DNA from: Gluconobacter potus | Lineage (GTDB): Bacteria > Pseudomonadota > Alphaproteobacteria > Acetobacterales > Acetobacteraceae | Direction: 5' to 3' | Length of the DNA stretch: 64,000 nt | NCBI RefSeq assembly: GCF_015244705.1 | Contig: NZ_JABCQF010000007.1 | Span: 86,152 to 150,151, forward strand | Made by a program: the position numbers and the translations under genes | Shown: in pieces, positions 1 to 7,442 of the stretch | How positions within the stretch are numbered: the first letter of the stretch is position 1 | Layout: each line of letters begins with the position of its first letter | Notes under the pieces: model-generated | Seen by the model: only the letters and a program-made list of their open reading frames with translations | Told to the model about the DNA's origin: nothing | The model's database searches: none

Positions 1-151
1 GATGCGGGTAGCGTTGGCCGAGATGAGGGTCGAAGGCATTTCGACCAATATCGCGCTGCATCAGGATCTGCTGGCTGATCCGCAGTTTCAGGCGGGGGGC
101 GTCGATATCCACTATCTTGAACGCTGGCTGGCAGAGAGGTCATCATCATGA
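1..151 (+). CDS. accC: Biotin carboxylase (AccC-like), C-terminal end only
   Basis: The window opens inside this gene; only the last 49 or so residues are visible. They carry the typical end of biotin carboxylase (EGISTNIALHQDLL, then F..GG.DIHYLERWL), the part that packs against the ATP-grasp core. The enzyme carboxylates biotin on a carrier protein using ATP and bicarbonate. The stop codon overlaps the ATG of the next gene (ATGA, 148-151), so the two are translationally coupled. The order here, carboxylase before carrier-like protein, is the reverse of the common accB-accC operon, so this may be the carboxylase of an accessory biotin-dependent system rather than the main acetyl-CoA carboxylase. 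Confidence 0.75.
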   Translation, partial: MRVALAEMRVEGISTNIALHQDLLADPQFQAGGVDIHYLERWLAERSSS

Positions 152-591
152 GCCCTGCGGAAAATCAGGTTCCGGTGTTTGAAGGTATCCCGTCTTCAGA
201 CGATCTCGCACGGATTGCAGATCTGCTGGTTCAGGCGGGGCTGGAGACGATCGAGCTTTCGGATGGCAAGGGCTCGCGGTGCTTTCTGCGCGTGAAGGCT
301 CCTGCTTCCGCGCCACATGTGCCGATTGCTGGCGCCCCGTCTGCGTCTGTTGAGACGATGCAGACTGATATTGCGGTCAATGCACCTTATTTCGGAGTGC
401 TGGCGCTGACGGATCTGGCGGAAATTGGAACGCTGGTGCGGCAGGGCGATGTCGTGGCCCAGATGCGGATCGGAACTCTACAGATTCCGGTTACGGTTCC
501 TGTAGAGGGAACGGTCGTGGACGTTGTCGGGCAGGATGGTGTGCTGACCGGCTATGGGGCCATCATTGTACGGATTGAACCGACTGTCTGA
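148..591 (+). CDS. BCCP/lipoyl-domain protein lacking the biotinylation lysine
   Basis: This 147-residue protein has the length and layout of a biotin carboxyl carrier protein. It has a helical N-terminal part (about 1-45), an Ala/Pro linker (50-75) and a C-terminal biotinyl/lipoyl barrel (about 78-145; YFGVL, then GTLVRQGDVVAQM). In functional carriers the turn after GD.V reads EAMKM with the modified lysine. Here it reads MRIGTLQIPV, and the only lysines in the protein lie before residue 52. It therefore cannot carry biotin at the usual place. It may be a non-catalytic partner of the upstream carboxylase or a decayed carrier. The start is fixed by the ATGA overlap. Confidence 0.7.
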   Translation: MSPAENQVPVFEGIPSSDDLARIADLLVQAGLETIELSDGKGSRCFLRVKAPASAPHVPIAGAPSASVETMQTDIAVNAPYFGVLALTDLAEIGTLVRQGDVVAQMRIGTLQIPVTVPVEGTVVDVVGQDGVLTGYGAIIVRIEPTV

Positions 592-620
592 GAGTAGCCC
601 AACCTGTCGGATCTAGGGGA

Positions 621-650
621 ACGAGGAAGCCATATGGCTTCCTCGTTTTT
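621..650 (+). terminator. Rho-independent terminator after the carboxylase genes
   Basis: A perfect 11-bp stem (621-631 with 636-646) with an ATAT loop is followed by TTTTCGTT. It lies 30 bases after the carrier-like gene and just before the convergent aminotransferase stop, so it ends the plus-strand transcript; the symmetric stem may also serve the minus strand. Confidence 0.8.
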
Positions 651-653
651 CGT

Positions 654-1856
654 TCAGGTCAGGGAGGTAACGAAGTCTGCGATACGGCGGCAGCCTTCCT
701 TCAGTGTTTCCCGGTCGGTGGCGTAGGAAATGCGGAAGAAAGGGCTCATGCCGTAAGCGCCGCCCTGGACAGATGCAACCTGCTTTTCTTCCAGCAGGGC
801 CATGACGAAATCAGCGTCTGTTGCGAGATGCCGGCCCTTGGGTGTGGTTTTGCCGAGGCAGGCACCGATCTCGGGATAGACGTAGAACGCGCCCTGAGGC
901 GTGTGGCAGGTCACACCGGGAATGTCATTCAACAGGCCGACCACGAGATCGCGACGGGACTGGTACTCTGCGGCACGCTCCTTCAGGAAATCCTGCGGGC
1001 CTTCAAGGGCAGCGATGGCCGCAGCCTGGGCGATGGTGTTGATGCCGCTGGTGGACTGACCCTGCATGTTGTTCATGGCGGCAATCAGGTCACGCGGACC
1101 ACCACAATAGCCAACGCGCCAGCCGGTCATGGCATAGGCCTTGGAGACGCCGTTGACCGTCAGCACACGGTCCTTCAGGCGCGGCTCGACTTCCGCGATG
1201 GTGCAGAACTCGAAATCGTCATAGATCAGATGCTCGTAGATGTCGTCCGTCATGATCCAGACATGCGGATGCTTCAGGAGGACTGCGGCGATCTCTTCCA
1301 TGTCCTCACGCGGGCAGCAGGCACCGGTCGGATTGTTGGGGAAGTTCAGCAGAAGCCATTTGGTCTTCGGCGTGATGGCCGCGTCCAGCGCCTTGGCGGA
1401 CAGGCGGAAATTGTCCTCGGCCGGACAAGCGACTTGCACCGGTTTTGCGCCGCACAGGCGGGCAATGTCGGAATAGCTGATCCAGTAGGGGGAGGCGAGG
1501 ACGACTTCGTCACCGGTATTGCAGGTCGCCATCATGGCATCGAAGATGATCTGCTTTGCACCATTGGCGACGAGGATTTCGTCGAGGGCGTAATCGAGAT
1601 GGTTCTCGCGCAGGAACTTGGCCTGCACGGCCTTTTTGAGCGCGGGTTTGCCGTCCTGCGGGGGGTATTTGGTATCGCCACCGCGGGCAGCGGCAATGGC
1701 AGCGTCCACGACATGGTCCGGGGTCGGGAAATCAGGCTCGCCGGAAGAAAGGCTGACGATCTTCAGGCCTTCCGCCTTGAGCTCGCGGGCCTTGTCCGTC
1801 ATGGCAGCGGAGGCCGAGACTCCAATTCCGTTCAGTCGATCAGCAAAACCGGGCAT
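654..1856 (-). CDS. Aspartate aminotransferase, PLP class I/II
   Basis: A 400-residue fold-type I aminotransferase, expected to convert aspartate and 2-oxoglutarate to oxaloacetate and glutamate in the cytosol. Visible motifs are the substrate and PLP loop NFPNNPTGA (about residue 170), DDIYEHLIYD carrying the PLP-ring aspartate and tyrosine, the Schiff-base lysine in SKAYAMTGWRVGY (about 238), and the carboxylate-binding arginine in FRISYA near the end. Length is normal for the aspartate/prephenate aminotransferase group. It is divergent to the aspartate ammonia-lyase gene, so the two can link aspartate to both oxaloacetate and fumarate. Specificity (aspartate versus prephenate or aromatic) cannot be read from the sequence alone. 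Confidence 0.85.
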   Translation of the reverse strand: MPGFADRLNGIGVSASAAMTDKARELKAEGLKIVSLSSGEPDFPTPDHVVDAAIAAARGGDTKYPPQDGKPALKKAVQAKFLRENHLDYALDEILVANGAKQIIFDAMMATCNTGDEVVLASPYWISYSDIARLCGAKPVQVACPAEDNFRLSAKALDAAITPKTKWLLLNFPNNPTGACCPREDMEEIAAVLLKHPHVWIMTDDIYEHLIYDDFEFCTIAEVEPRLKDRVLTVNGVSKAYAMTGWRVGYCGGPRDLIAAMNNMQGQSTSGINTIAQAAAIAALEGPQDFLKERAAEYQSRRDLVVGLLNDIPGVTCHTPQGAFYVYPEIGACLGKTTPKGRHLATDADFVMALLEEKQVASVQGGAYGMSPFFRISYATDRETLKEGCRRIADFVTSLT

Positions 1857-2091
1857 TGATGGGTCTCCATTGCCGCAAGGGGTGGTAACGCGTGCGCGAA
1901 TGGAAACATCGTAAGTCGTTTCGATGACGCCAAGATACTGCCGAAAATTGTCTGACCCTATATCACAATCATATGGGGATGAATCGAAGTCGCAATAATA
2001 GGCTTCAGGCTGGTCAGGGGGTGCAAGGCCTCTGAAGATCCTTTTGGCGAAGGATCGTGCTCTGCTTCAATCACAGTTCTGGATATCCGAA

Positions 2092-3585
2092 ATGACGACA
2101 TCTGCACCCCAGTCAGAAGTCCCGGCAAACATGATGCCGCAGCAGACGGATATGCCGCCGCCAGCCGGTTTCCGGGTCGAGAAAGATCTGCTGGGAGAGG
2201 CCCGGATCCCGGTCGAGGCGCTCTGGGGCGTTCATACCAGTCGGGCGGCGCAGAACTTTCCGATCAGTGGAGAGCCCGTAGGGGCGTTTCCCGATTTTAT
2301 CCGTGCATTCGTGACGGTCAAGCAGGCTGCGGCACGGACGAACAGGGCGCTCGGCTATCTGGACCATAAGCGTGCCGCACTGATCGAGGAGGCCTGTCTG
2401 GCGCTGTTGAAGAGCGATGATTACCGCAATGATTTCATCGTAGATGCCATGCAGGGTGGGGCGGGAACGTCCACCAACATGAATGTCAACGAAGTGATCG
2501 CCAATGTCGCGCTGGGACTGGCGGGGAAGAAGCCTGGCGATTACCGGGTTGTGCATCCGAACGACCATGTGAATATGGCGCAGTCTACCAATGATGTTTA
2601 CCCCACGGCGCTGAGACTTGGCGTGCTTGCAGCCACAGTGCCGTTGCTGGCGGCTCTGGAAGATCTGGCGTGCGCATTCAAGACAAAGGCTGATGAATTC
2701 GCATCTATTCTGAAAGTTGGACGCACCCAGTTGCGGGACGCCGTTCCCATGACGCTCGGGCAGGAATTCAGGACGTTTCAGCATGCGGTGGAGACGGAGA
2801 TTCGCCATATCCGGGATCAGTCCGAGTCTTTCCTGACAGTCAACCTGGGCGGGACGGCGATCGGGACGGGTCTGAACACCGATCCGCGTTATGCGGAGAC
2901 TGTTGTGCAGGAGCTTGGCAGGCTGACCGGTCTGGCGGTGGTGGAGGCGTCTGACAGGATTGAAGCGACCTCGGATGTCGGGGTTTTCGTCCAGTTCTCG
3001 GCTGTACTGAAGCGCCTGGCGCTTAAGCTGTCCAAGATTTCAAGCGATCTGCGGCTGCTGTCCAGCGGGCCGCGGGCCGGCATCGGCGAGATCATGCTGC
3101 CAGCCGTGCAGGCAGGGTCATCGATCATGCCGGGTAAGGTGAATCCGGTCATTCCAGAGGCCGTTAACCAGGTGGCGTATCTCGTGGCAGGATACGATGT
3201 CACGGTGAGTATGTGTGCCGATGGTGGGCAGTTCCAGCTCAATCCGTTCGAGCCCATGATCGGGTACTGTCTCTTCTCGTCGCTGAAGACGCTGACGGCG
3301 GCAGTGACGCTTCTGACTACGAAATGCGTATCTGGTATTGCCGCGGATCCCGAGCGGTGCCGCTATCTGTTCGAGCGGAATATCGGTATTGTCACTGCGC
3401 TGGTGCCGGTGCTTGGATATGATGCCTGTTCGCAGATTGCCCGCCGTGCGCTGGCGGAAAACCGGACGGTCTCGGAACTTGTGCTTGAAGAGAAGCTGTT
3501 GTCCGAGAATGAGCTTGCAGGGCTTTTGCGGCCGGAATTCCTGACACAGCCCAATGTCGGGCGCGTGACTGCTGCTGTTATGTAG
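2092..3585 (+). CDS. aspA: Aspartate ammonia-lyase
   Basis: A member of the fumarase/aspartase superfamily that releases ammonia from L-aspartate to give fumarate. The signature loop GSSIMPGKVNP is present (about residue 345), as are the GGAGTSTNMNVNE region and the substrate helix QSTNDVYPTA, which fit aspartase. Starting at ATG 2092 gives 497 residues, about 30 more than usual at the N-terminus; an in-frame TTG at 2044 would add 16 more, with no better ribosome site. The core begins near FRVEKDLLGE. Its 3' end overlaps the convergent LysR gene by 8 bases. With the divergent aminotransferase it suggests a local aspartate-use locus. Confidence 0.88.
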   Translation: MTTSAPQSEVPANMMPQQTDMPPPAGFRVEKDLLGEARIPVEALWGVHTSRAAQNFPISGEPVGAFPDFIRAFVTVKQAAARTNRALGYLDHKRAALIEEACLALLKSDDYRNDFIVDAMQGGAGTSTNMNVNEVIANVALGLAGKKPGDYRVVHPNDHVNMAQSTNDVYPTALRLGVLAATVPLLAALEDLACAFKTKADEFASILKVGRTQLRDAVPMTLGQEFRTFQHAVETEIRHIRDQSESFLTVNLGGTAIGTGLNTDPRYAETVVQELGRLTGLAVVEASDRIEATSDVGVFVQFSAVLKRLALKLSKISSDLRLLSSGPRAGIGEIMLPAVQAGSSIMPGKVNPVIPEAVNQVAYLVAGYDVTVSMCADGGQFQLNPFEPMIGYCLFSSLKTLTAAVTLLTTKCVSGIAADPERCRYLFERNIGIVTALVPVLGYDACSQIARRALAENRTVSELVLEEKLLSENELAGLLRPEFLTQPNVGRVTAAVM

Positions 3586-4516
3586 AGGCATGGGTCCCGG
3601 GCCAGTTGCGCGATGATGCCATGGCCCGGGCAAGATCAATGAGGCGTTCGCGGACCGCGACCGAAGCCTCGGTTTCGGGAACAAGTTCGGGGATGCAGAG
3701 GGAAACGTTTTCGCTGATGACGGGATTGCGCAGGGCGTAGATGCGGGATTTGCCTTCGACGGCAATTCGGCTGGCAACCGACCAGGGAAGGATGGTGCTG
3801 CCGATTCCTTCCTGGATTGCGCCCTGAAGGGTTGTCAGGGCTTCGATCTCCGCGACGATGGTTGGCTCCAGCCCCTTGCGAAGGAAGGCCATGTCGATAG
3901 CCTTGCGAACGAAGTTATGCTTCGGGGGCACCAGAAGCGGGATGTCCGTAATGTCGGCGAGCTGGACCGTATTTTCGTCCTCATAGGGAATATTGAGGGC
4001 ATGAGGGGCAAGCAGAAAGAATTCCTCTTTCATCAGCGGCGTAAAGCTGACCCCCTTCATGGGACCTGAGCCATGGATCACGGCCATATCCAGGCGGCCC
4101 GTCATGACGAGTTCACTGTATATGTCGTCGAAACTTTCGGTCAGATGCAGCACGATGCCGGGAAGGTCTTCCCGGATGCGGCGCAGAAGCTCAACCGAGA
4201 GCGTGGATCCCGCGCTGTATGGAGAAAGGCCTACAGAGACCTTGCCGACGAGGGGACCAGCCCCTTGGGTGATCTCGACCATGGCACGGTCGAACTGCTT
4301 GCTCAGGATCTGGACATGTCGGTAAAGGACTGACCCAGCGATTGTCGGGGTGACGCCGCTTTTGCTGCGGATGACCAGTTTCTGACGGAAAGCGCTTTCG
4401 AGGGCGGCCAGTTGCTGGCTGAGTGCCGGCTGGGCGATGTTCAGCAGGTCGGCAGCGCGTGAAATGCTGCCGAGGTCGATGATCTTCACGAAGGCCTGCA
4501 AACGCCTGATATCCAA
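3578..4516 (-). CDS. LysR-family transcriptional regulator
   Basis: A 312-residue LysR protein with an N-terminal winged helix-turn-helix (about 1-60; DIRRLQAFVKIIDLGSIS, then AQPALSQQLAALE) and a C-terminal effector-binding domain (about 90-300). The start is TTG at 4516, chosen because AGGAG stands 8 bases upstream and the protein then begins at the normal family position. It is convergent with aspA and divergent to the TonB receptor at 4754, with 237 bases between. It could control either neighbour or itself; the effector is unknown. The N-terminal region resembles the Nac/Cbl branch. Confidence 0.85.
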   Translation of the reverse strand: MDIRRLQAFVKIIDLGSISRAADLLNIAQPALSQQLAALESAFRQKLVIRSKSGVTPTIAGSVLYRHVQILSKQFDRAMVEITQGAGPLVGKVSVGLSPYSAGSTLSVELLRRIREDLPGIVLHLTESFDDIYSELVMTGRLDMAVIHGSGPMKGVSFTPLMKEEFFLLAPHALNIPYEDENTVQLADITDIPLLVPPKHNFVRKAIDMAFLRKGLEPTIVAEIEALTTLQGAIQEGIGSTILPWSVASRIAVEGKSRIYALRNPVISENVSLCIPELVPETEASVAVRERLIDLARAMASSRNWPGTHAST

Positions 4517-4753
4517 CTGGTCAATCTCCTGATGTGACGAACTATGATTCCGATAGTCTGCCGATTGGGGGAAATCGTCAATGAATCCATCGGAATATGC
4601 TTAATTTTTTAAGCTGCGGCAGCTGGTGAAATTTTCCTGCGTCCTCGTTGCGAAATTGGAATATAAATAATCCATATGACGCCAAAACATAACGTATCCG
4701 TACCATAAACTCATGCTTTCGCATCGGGATTCCGGCGACTTGAGAGGGATGCA

Positions 4754-7231
4754 ATGTTGATTGGGTCAAATTGGAAACTCTGTCTGGTCGCAAGTGCTGC
4801 ACTGGGCGCGTTCATACCGGATATCGTTCTCGCAGCGTCGACTGCGCCATCCGTGCCTGTAAAACATCACAGGGTTATTGCACGAAAAGGTGCAAGTGCC
4901 GCGCCTGTGCGGAGTGCTGCGCCGGTTCATCATGCTCCGACGTCACTTCTGGCCTCTTCGACTGAAAGTATTCAGGTCGGTGGGCGGCAGACGAACTCCG
5001 TATTCTCTCCGGTGACGGCGCGGCACAGCACGACGCAGGTGACGGTGGTGACGGGGGCTGAACTGCTCAAGACGGGTCAGACGAACGTCCTGTCAGCGTT
5101 GGCCCAGGCCAATCCAGCCATCACCACCTCGGCATTGCCAGGCGGTGGAGCGAGTGCGTTCGTCCAGACGATGCAGCTTCGCGGGCAGTCTCCTGACGAT
5201 ACGCTGATCCTTGTCAACGGGCATCGACGCCATATTGGTGCGAATTTCAATTCGAATGCCGGTACGAACTGGGGCAGTGAGCCAAGCGACATTTCGCTGA
5301 TCCCGGTGTCTGCAATTGATCATATCGAGGTTATTACGGAGGGCGCGTCTGCGCTTTACGGGCAGGATGCCATTGCTGGTGCGGTCAATATCGTGCTCAA
5401 GCGCGATACGCATGGTGGCAGCATTAACTTCAAGAACAATGGCTATTACGCAGGTGACGGCCAGGGTCTTGATGGATCGGCCAATTATGGCATGGCTCTG
5501 GGCAATAACGGCGGCTATCTCGATCTGGCAGCTCAGGTGACGCATCAGCTTCCCACGACGCGTGGAGGCAATTTCTATGGAACGCTTTACAGCGATTCAC
5601 GGAATGAAACGGCCAATCGTGACGTTCAGCGCGGGCTTGGTCTGCCGAAATCCACGCTTGAGACGATCAGCGAGAACATGTCTATGCCGCTGGGGAATGG
5701 TTTCAGTGTCTATAGCACGTCGACATTCTCACATCGCCGGGCCAATGTAGCGGAGACGTATCGCAGCGCTGCCGATACGGATACCTGGATCAATACTGAC
5801 CTGTACCCGAATGGCGATCAGCCGTATATCACAATGGACCAGTATGATTTCGAGACGGATAATGGTATCCGGACCCATAAATTCGGGTTCGCCTGGGATG
5901 CGTATGTCACGTTTGGCCGTGACGCCCAGAAATACGGTACCAAGGATTCCGAAAACGTCTCCCTCACCGACAGCACGCAGACCTCGTTCTATGACGGGTC
6001 TTCCATTGCGACGGAACTGACGAGCGGCATTCGCGGGTCGCGTTCGTTCCAGACGGGCTTTCTGCCTCGACCGGTTGATCTGAAGTTTGGCGCCGAATAC
6101 CGCCACGATACGTTCCAGATGACCGAGGGCGAGACGGCGTCCTGGGAAGGGCTTGGGGCGACGGATCATCCGGGTAACGTCCCGATGGCTGTTACCAATC
6201 AGAACCGCGATGTCTACGAAGGCTTCGCGAACCTGGACTTCTACGTTACCAAGAAGTGGGAGTGGACGCTGGGCGGGCGTGTCGCGAGCTACAACAACCT
6301 TGCGACCGTTGAGACCGGATCGGTCGGGACACGGTACAATTTCAACAAGCGCTGGGCTATCCGCGCCAATATCAATACGGGCTATCGTCCGCCGACGTTG
6401 GGCGAGATGTCCTATTTCTATTCTGCGCCTTATCCCGGCTATACGGTGGATCAGGTCCCGGCTAACAGCGCCATCGCCAAATATCTTGGTGCAGGTAGCA
6501 TGAAGGGTGAATATTCCCGAAGCTACAGCATCGGTGTGGATGCGACGCCGGTGAATGATTTTCATGTAACCGGTAATCTTTACTACATCGCCATCAATTC
6601 CCGTCTGGGAAGCACGAAAACCTATAGCGTCGATACGAGCGATGCCGTTCTCATGAACCTGCTTGCGCAGAATAATCTTGAGAGTGCGACTTCGCTTTCC
6701 TATTACGCCAACCTTTACAATACCCAGACATTCGGCGGCGACTTCAGCGCTGACTACACGCTGCATACGCGGCGTCTGGGGCAGTTCCGCTTTGCGATGG
6801 GGATCAATTTCTCGGATACGGAAATCCGCTCCTCGAACGCCAGCTTCGTCAACGAGTACACCAAGGAAATTGTCCTGCATGCGGCTCCGAAGAACCGCGA
6901 GCAGATCAGCGTGAACTGGACCTACGGCAAGTGGTCTGCGTTCGTGCAGGAGATGCGTTATGGCTCGATCATCTATATGGCATCTCCGACAGGCGCCGGC
7001 AGCGTCCCCTTCATGCAGAATCCCGCGCTTCTGACCAATCTTGAGGTGGACTATAAGATCCTGCCGCGCTGGACGATCGGGGTTGGTGCCAACAATGTTG
7101 GCAACAAGTATCCGACGCGCGTTCCTTCTTCCATTTCCCATACGCAGCAGGGGCTTACGAAGTATGCCTCCTATTCGCCTTATGGTTTCAATGGCGGCAT
7201 GTATTACGTAAAAACGTCTATCAACTTCTGA
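4754..7231 (+). CDS. TonB-dependent outer-membrane receptor
   Basis: An 825-residue receptor that imports an unknown ligand across the outer membrane using TonB energy. A signal peptide (about 1-28, ending LAAS) is followed by a basic, Ala/His-rich spacer (30-70), a possible TonB box (ESIQVGG), the plug domain (about 90-215; ILVNGHRRH, IEVITEGASALYGQDAIAGAVNIVLK) and a 22-strand barrel ending in the aromatic residue of TSINF. It stands alone, divergent to a LysR gene and followed by a terminator. The plug wording resembles receptors for sugars or vitamins and large substrates more than siderophore receptors, but the ligand cannot be named. Confidence 0.85.
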   Translation: MLIGSNWKLCLVASAALGAFIPDIVLAASTAPSVPVKHHRVIARKGASAAPVRSAAPVHHAPTSLLASSTESIQVGGRQTNSVFSPVTARHSTTQVTVVTGAELLKTGQTNVLSALAQANPAITTSALPGGGASAFVQTMQLRGQSPDDTLILVNGHRRHIGANFNSNAGTNWGSEPSDISLIPVSAIDHIEVITEGASALYGQDAIAGAVNIVLKRDTHGGSINFKNNGYYAGDGQGLDGSANYGMALGNNGGYLDLAAQVTHQLPTTRGGNFYGTLYSDSRNETANRDVQRGLGLPKSTLETISENMSMPLGNGFSVYSTSTFSHRRANVAETYRSAADTDTWINTDLYPNGDQPYITMDQYDFETDNGIRTHKFGFAWDAYVTFGRDAQKYGTKDSENVSLTDSTQTSFYDGSSIATELTSGIRGSRSFQTGFLPRPVDLKFGAEYRHDTFQMTEGETASWEGLGATDHPGNVPMAVTNQNRDVYEGFANLDFYVTKKWEWTLGGRVASYNNLATVETGSVGTRYNFNKRWAIRANINTGYRPPTLGEMSYFYSAPYPGYTVDQVPANSAIAKYLGAGSMKGEYSRSYSIGVDATPVNDFHVTGNLYYIAINSRLGSTKTYSVDTSDAVLMNLLAQNNLESATSLSYYANLYNTQTFGGDFSADYTLHTRRLGQFRFAMGINFSDTEIRSSNASFVNEYTKEIVLHAAPKNREQISVNWTYGKWSAFVQEMRYGSIIYMASPTGAGSVPFMQNPALLTNLEVDYKILPRWTIGVGANNVGNKYPTRVPSSISHTQQGLTKYASYSPYGFNGGMYYVKTSINF

Positions 7232-7266
7232 TTGTATTCAGAACGCGATTTTTTGTGTCTCGAAAT

Positions 7267-7305
7267 GAACGGGCGTATGGTCGGCAAAGCGACCTGCGCC
7301 CGTTC
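7267..7305 (+). terminator. Hairpin after the TonB receptor
   Basis: Arms GAACGGGCG and CGCCCGTTC enclose a second inner stem (GGTCG with CGACC). The structure begins 36 bases after the receptor stop and is followed by GCTGTTTCC, a weak U-run. It probably ends the receptor transcript. Confidence 0.5.
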
Positions 7306-7442
7306 GCTGTTTCCGGCCAGGTGACGTTTTCATGAAGTTTCGGGATCGCGGGATGAATTAGGGACGGGAGACGACTATTCATCCGGGGCTATTTCTCTAG
7401 TCTGTCGCAATACGCGGCTTCAGGTCCCAGGCAACGGTTGAT

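Noticed and set aside
828..1859. 343-residue plus-strand open frame opposite the aminotransferase gene
   Set aside because: It is the antisense shadow of a well-conserved gene with all PLP motifs; no ribosome site and no family likeness.
4599..4614. GCTTAA-TTTT-TTAAGC inverted repeat as a terminator
   Set aside because: It lies between two divergent gene starts and follows no gene; it could be a regulator site, but nothing supports a specific call.
5729..7141. 470-residue minus-strand open frame inside the TonB receptor
   Set aside because: Arg/Ile-rich antisense product of a high-GC gene; the receptor on the plus strand has signal peptide, plug and barrel.
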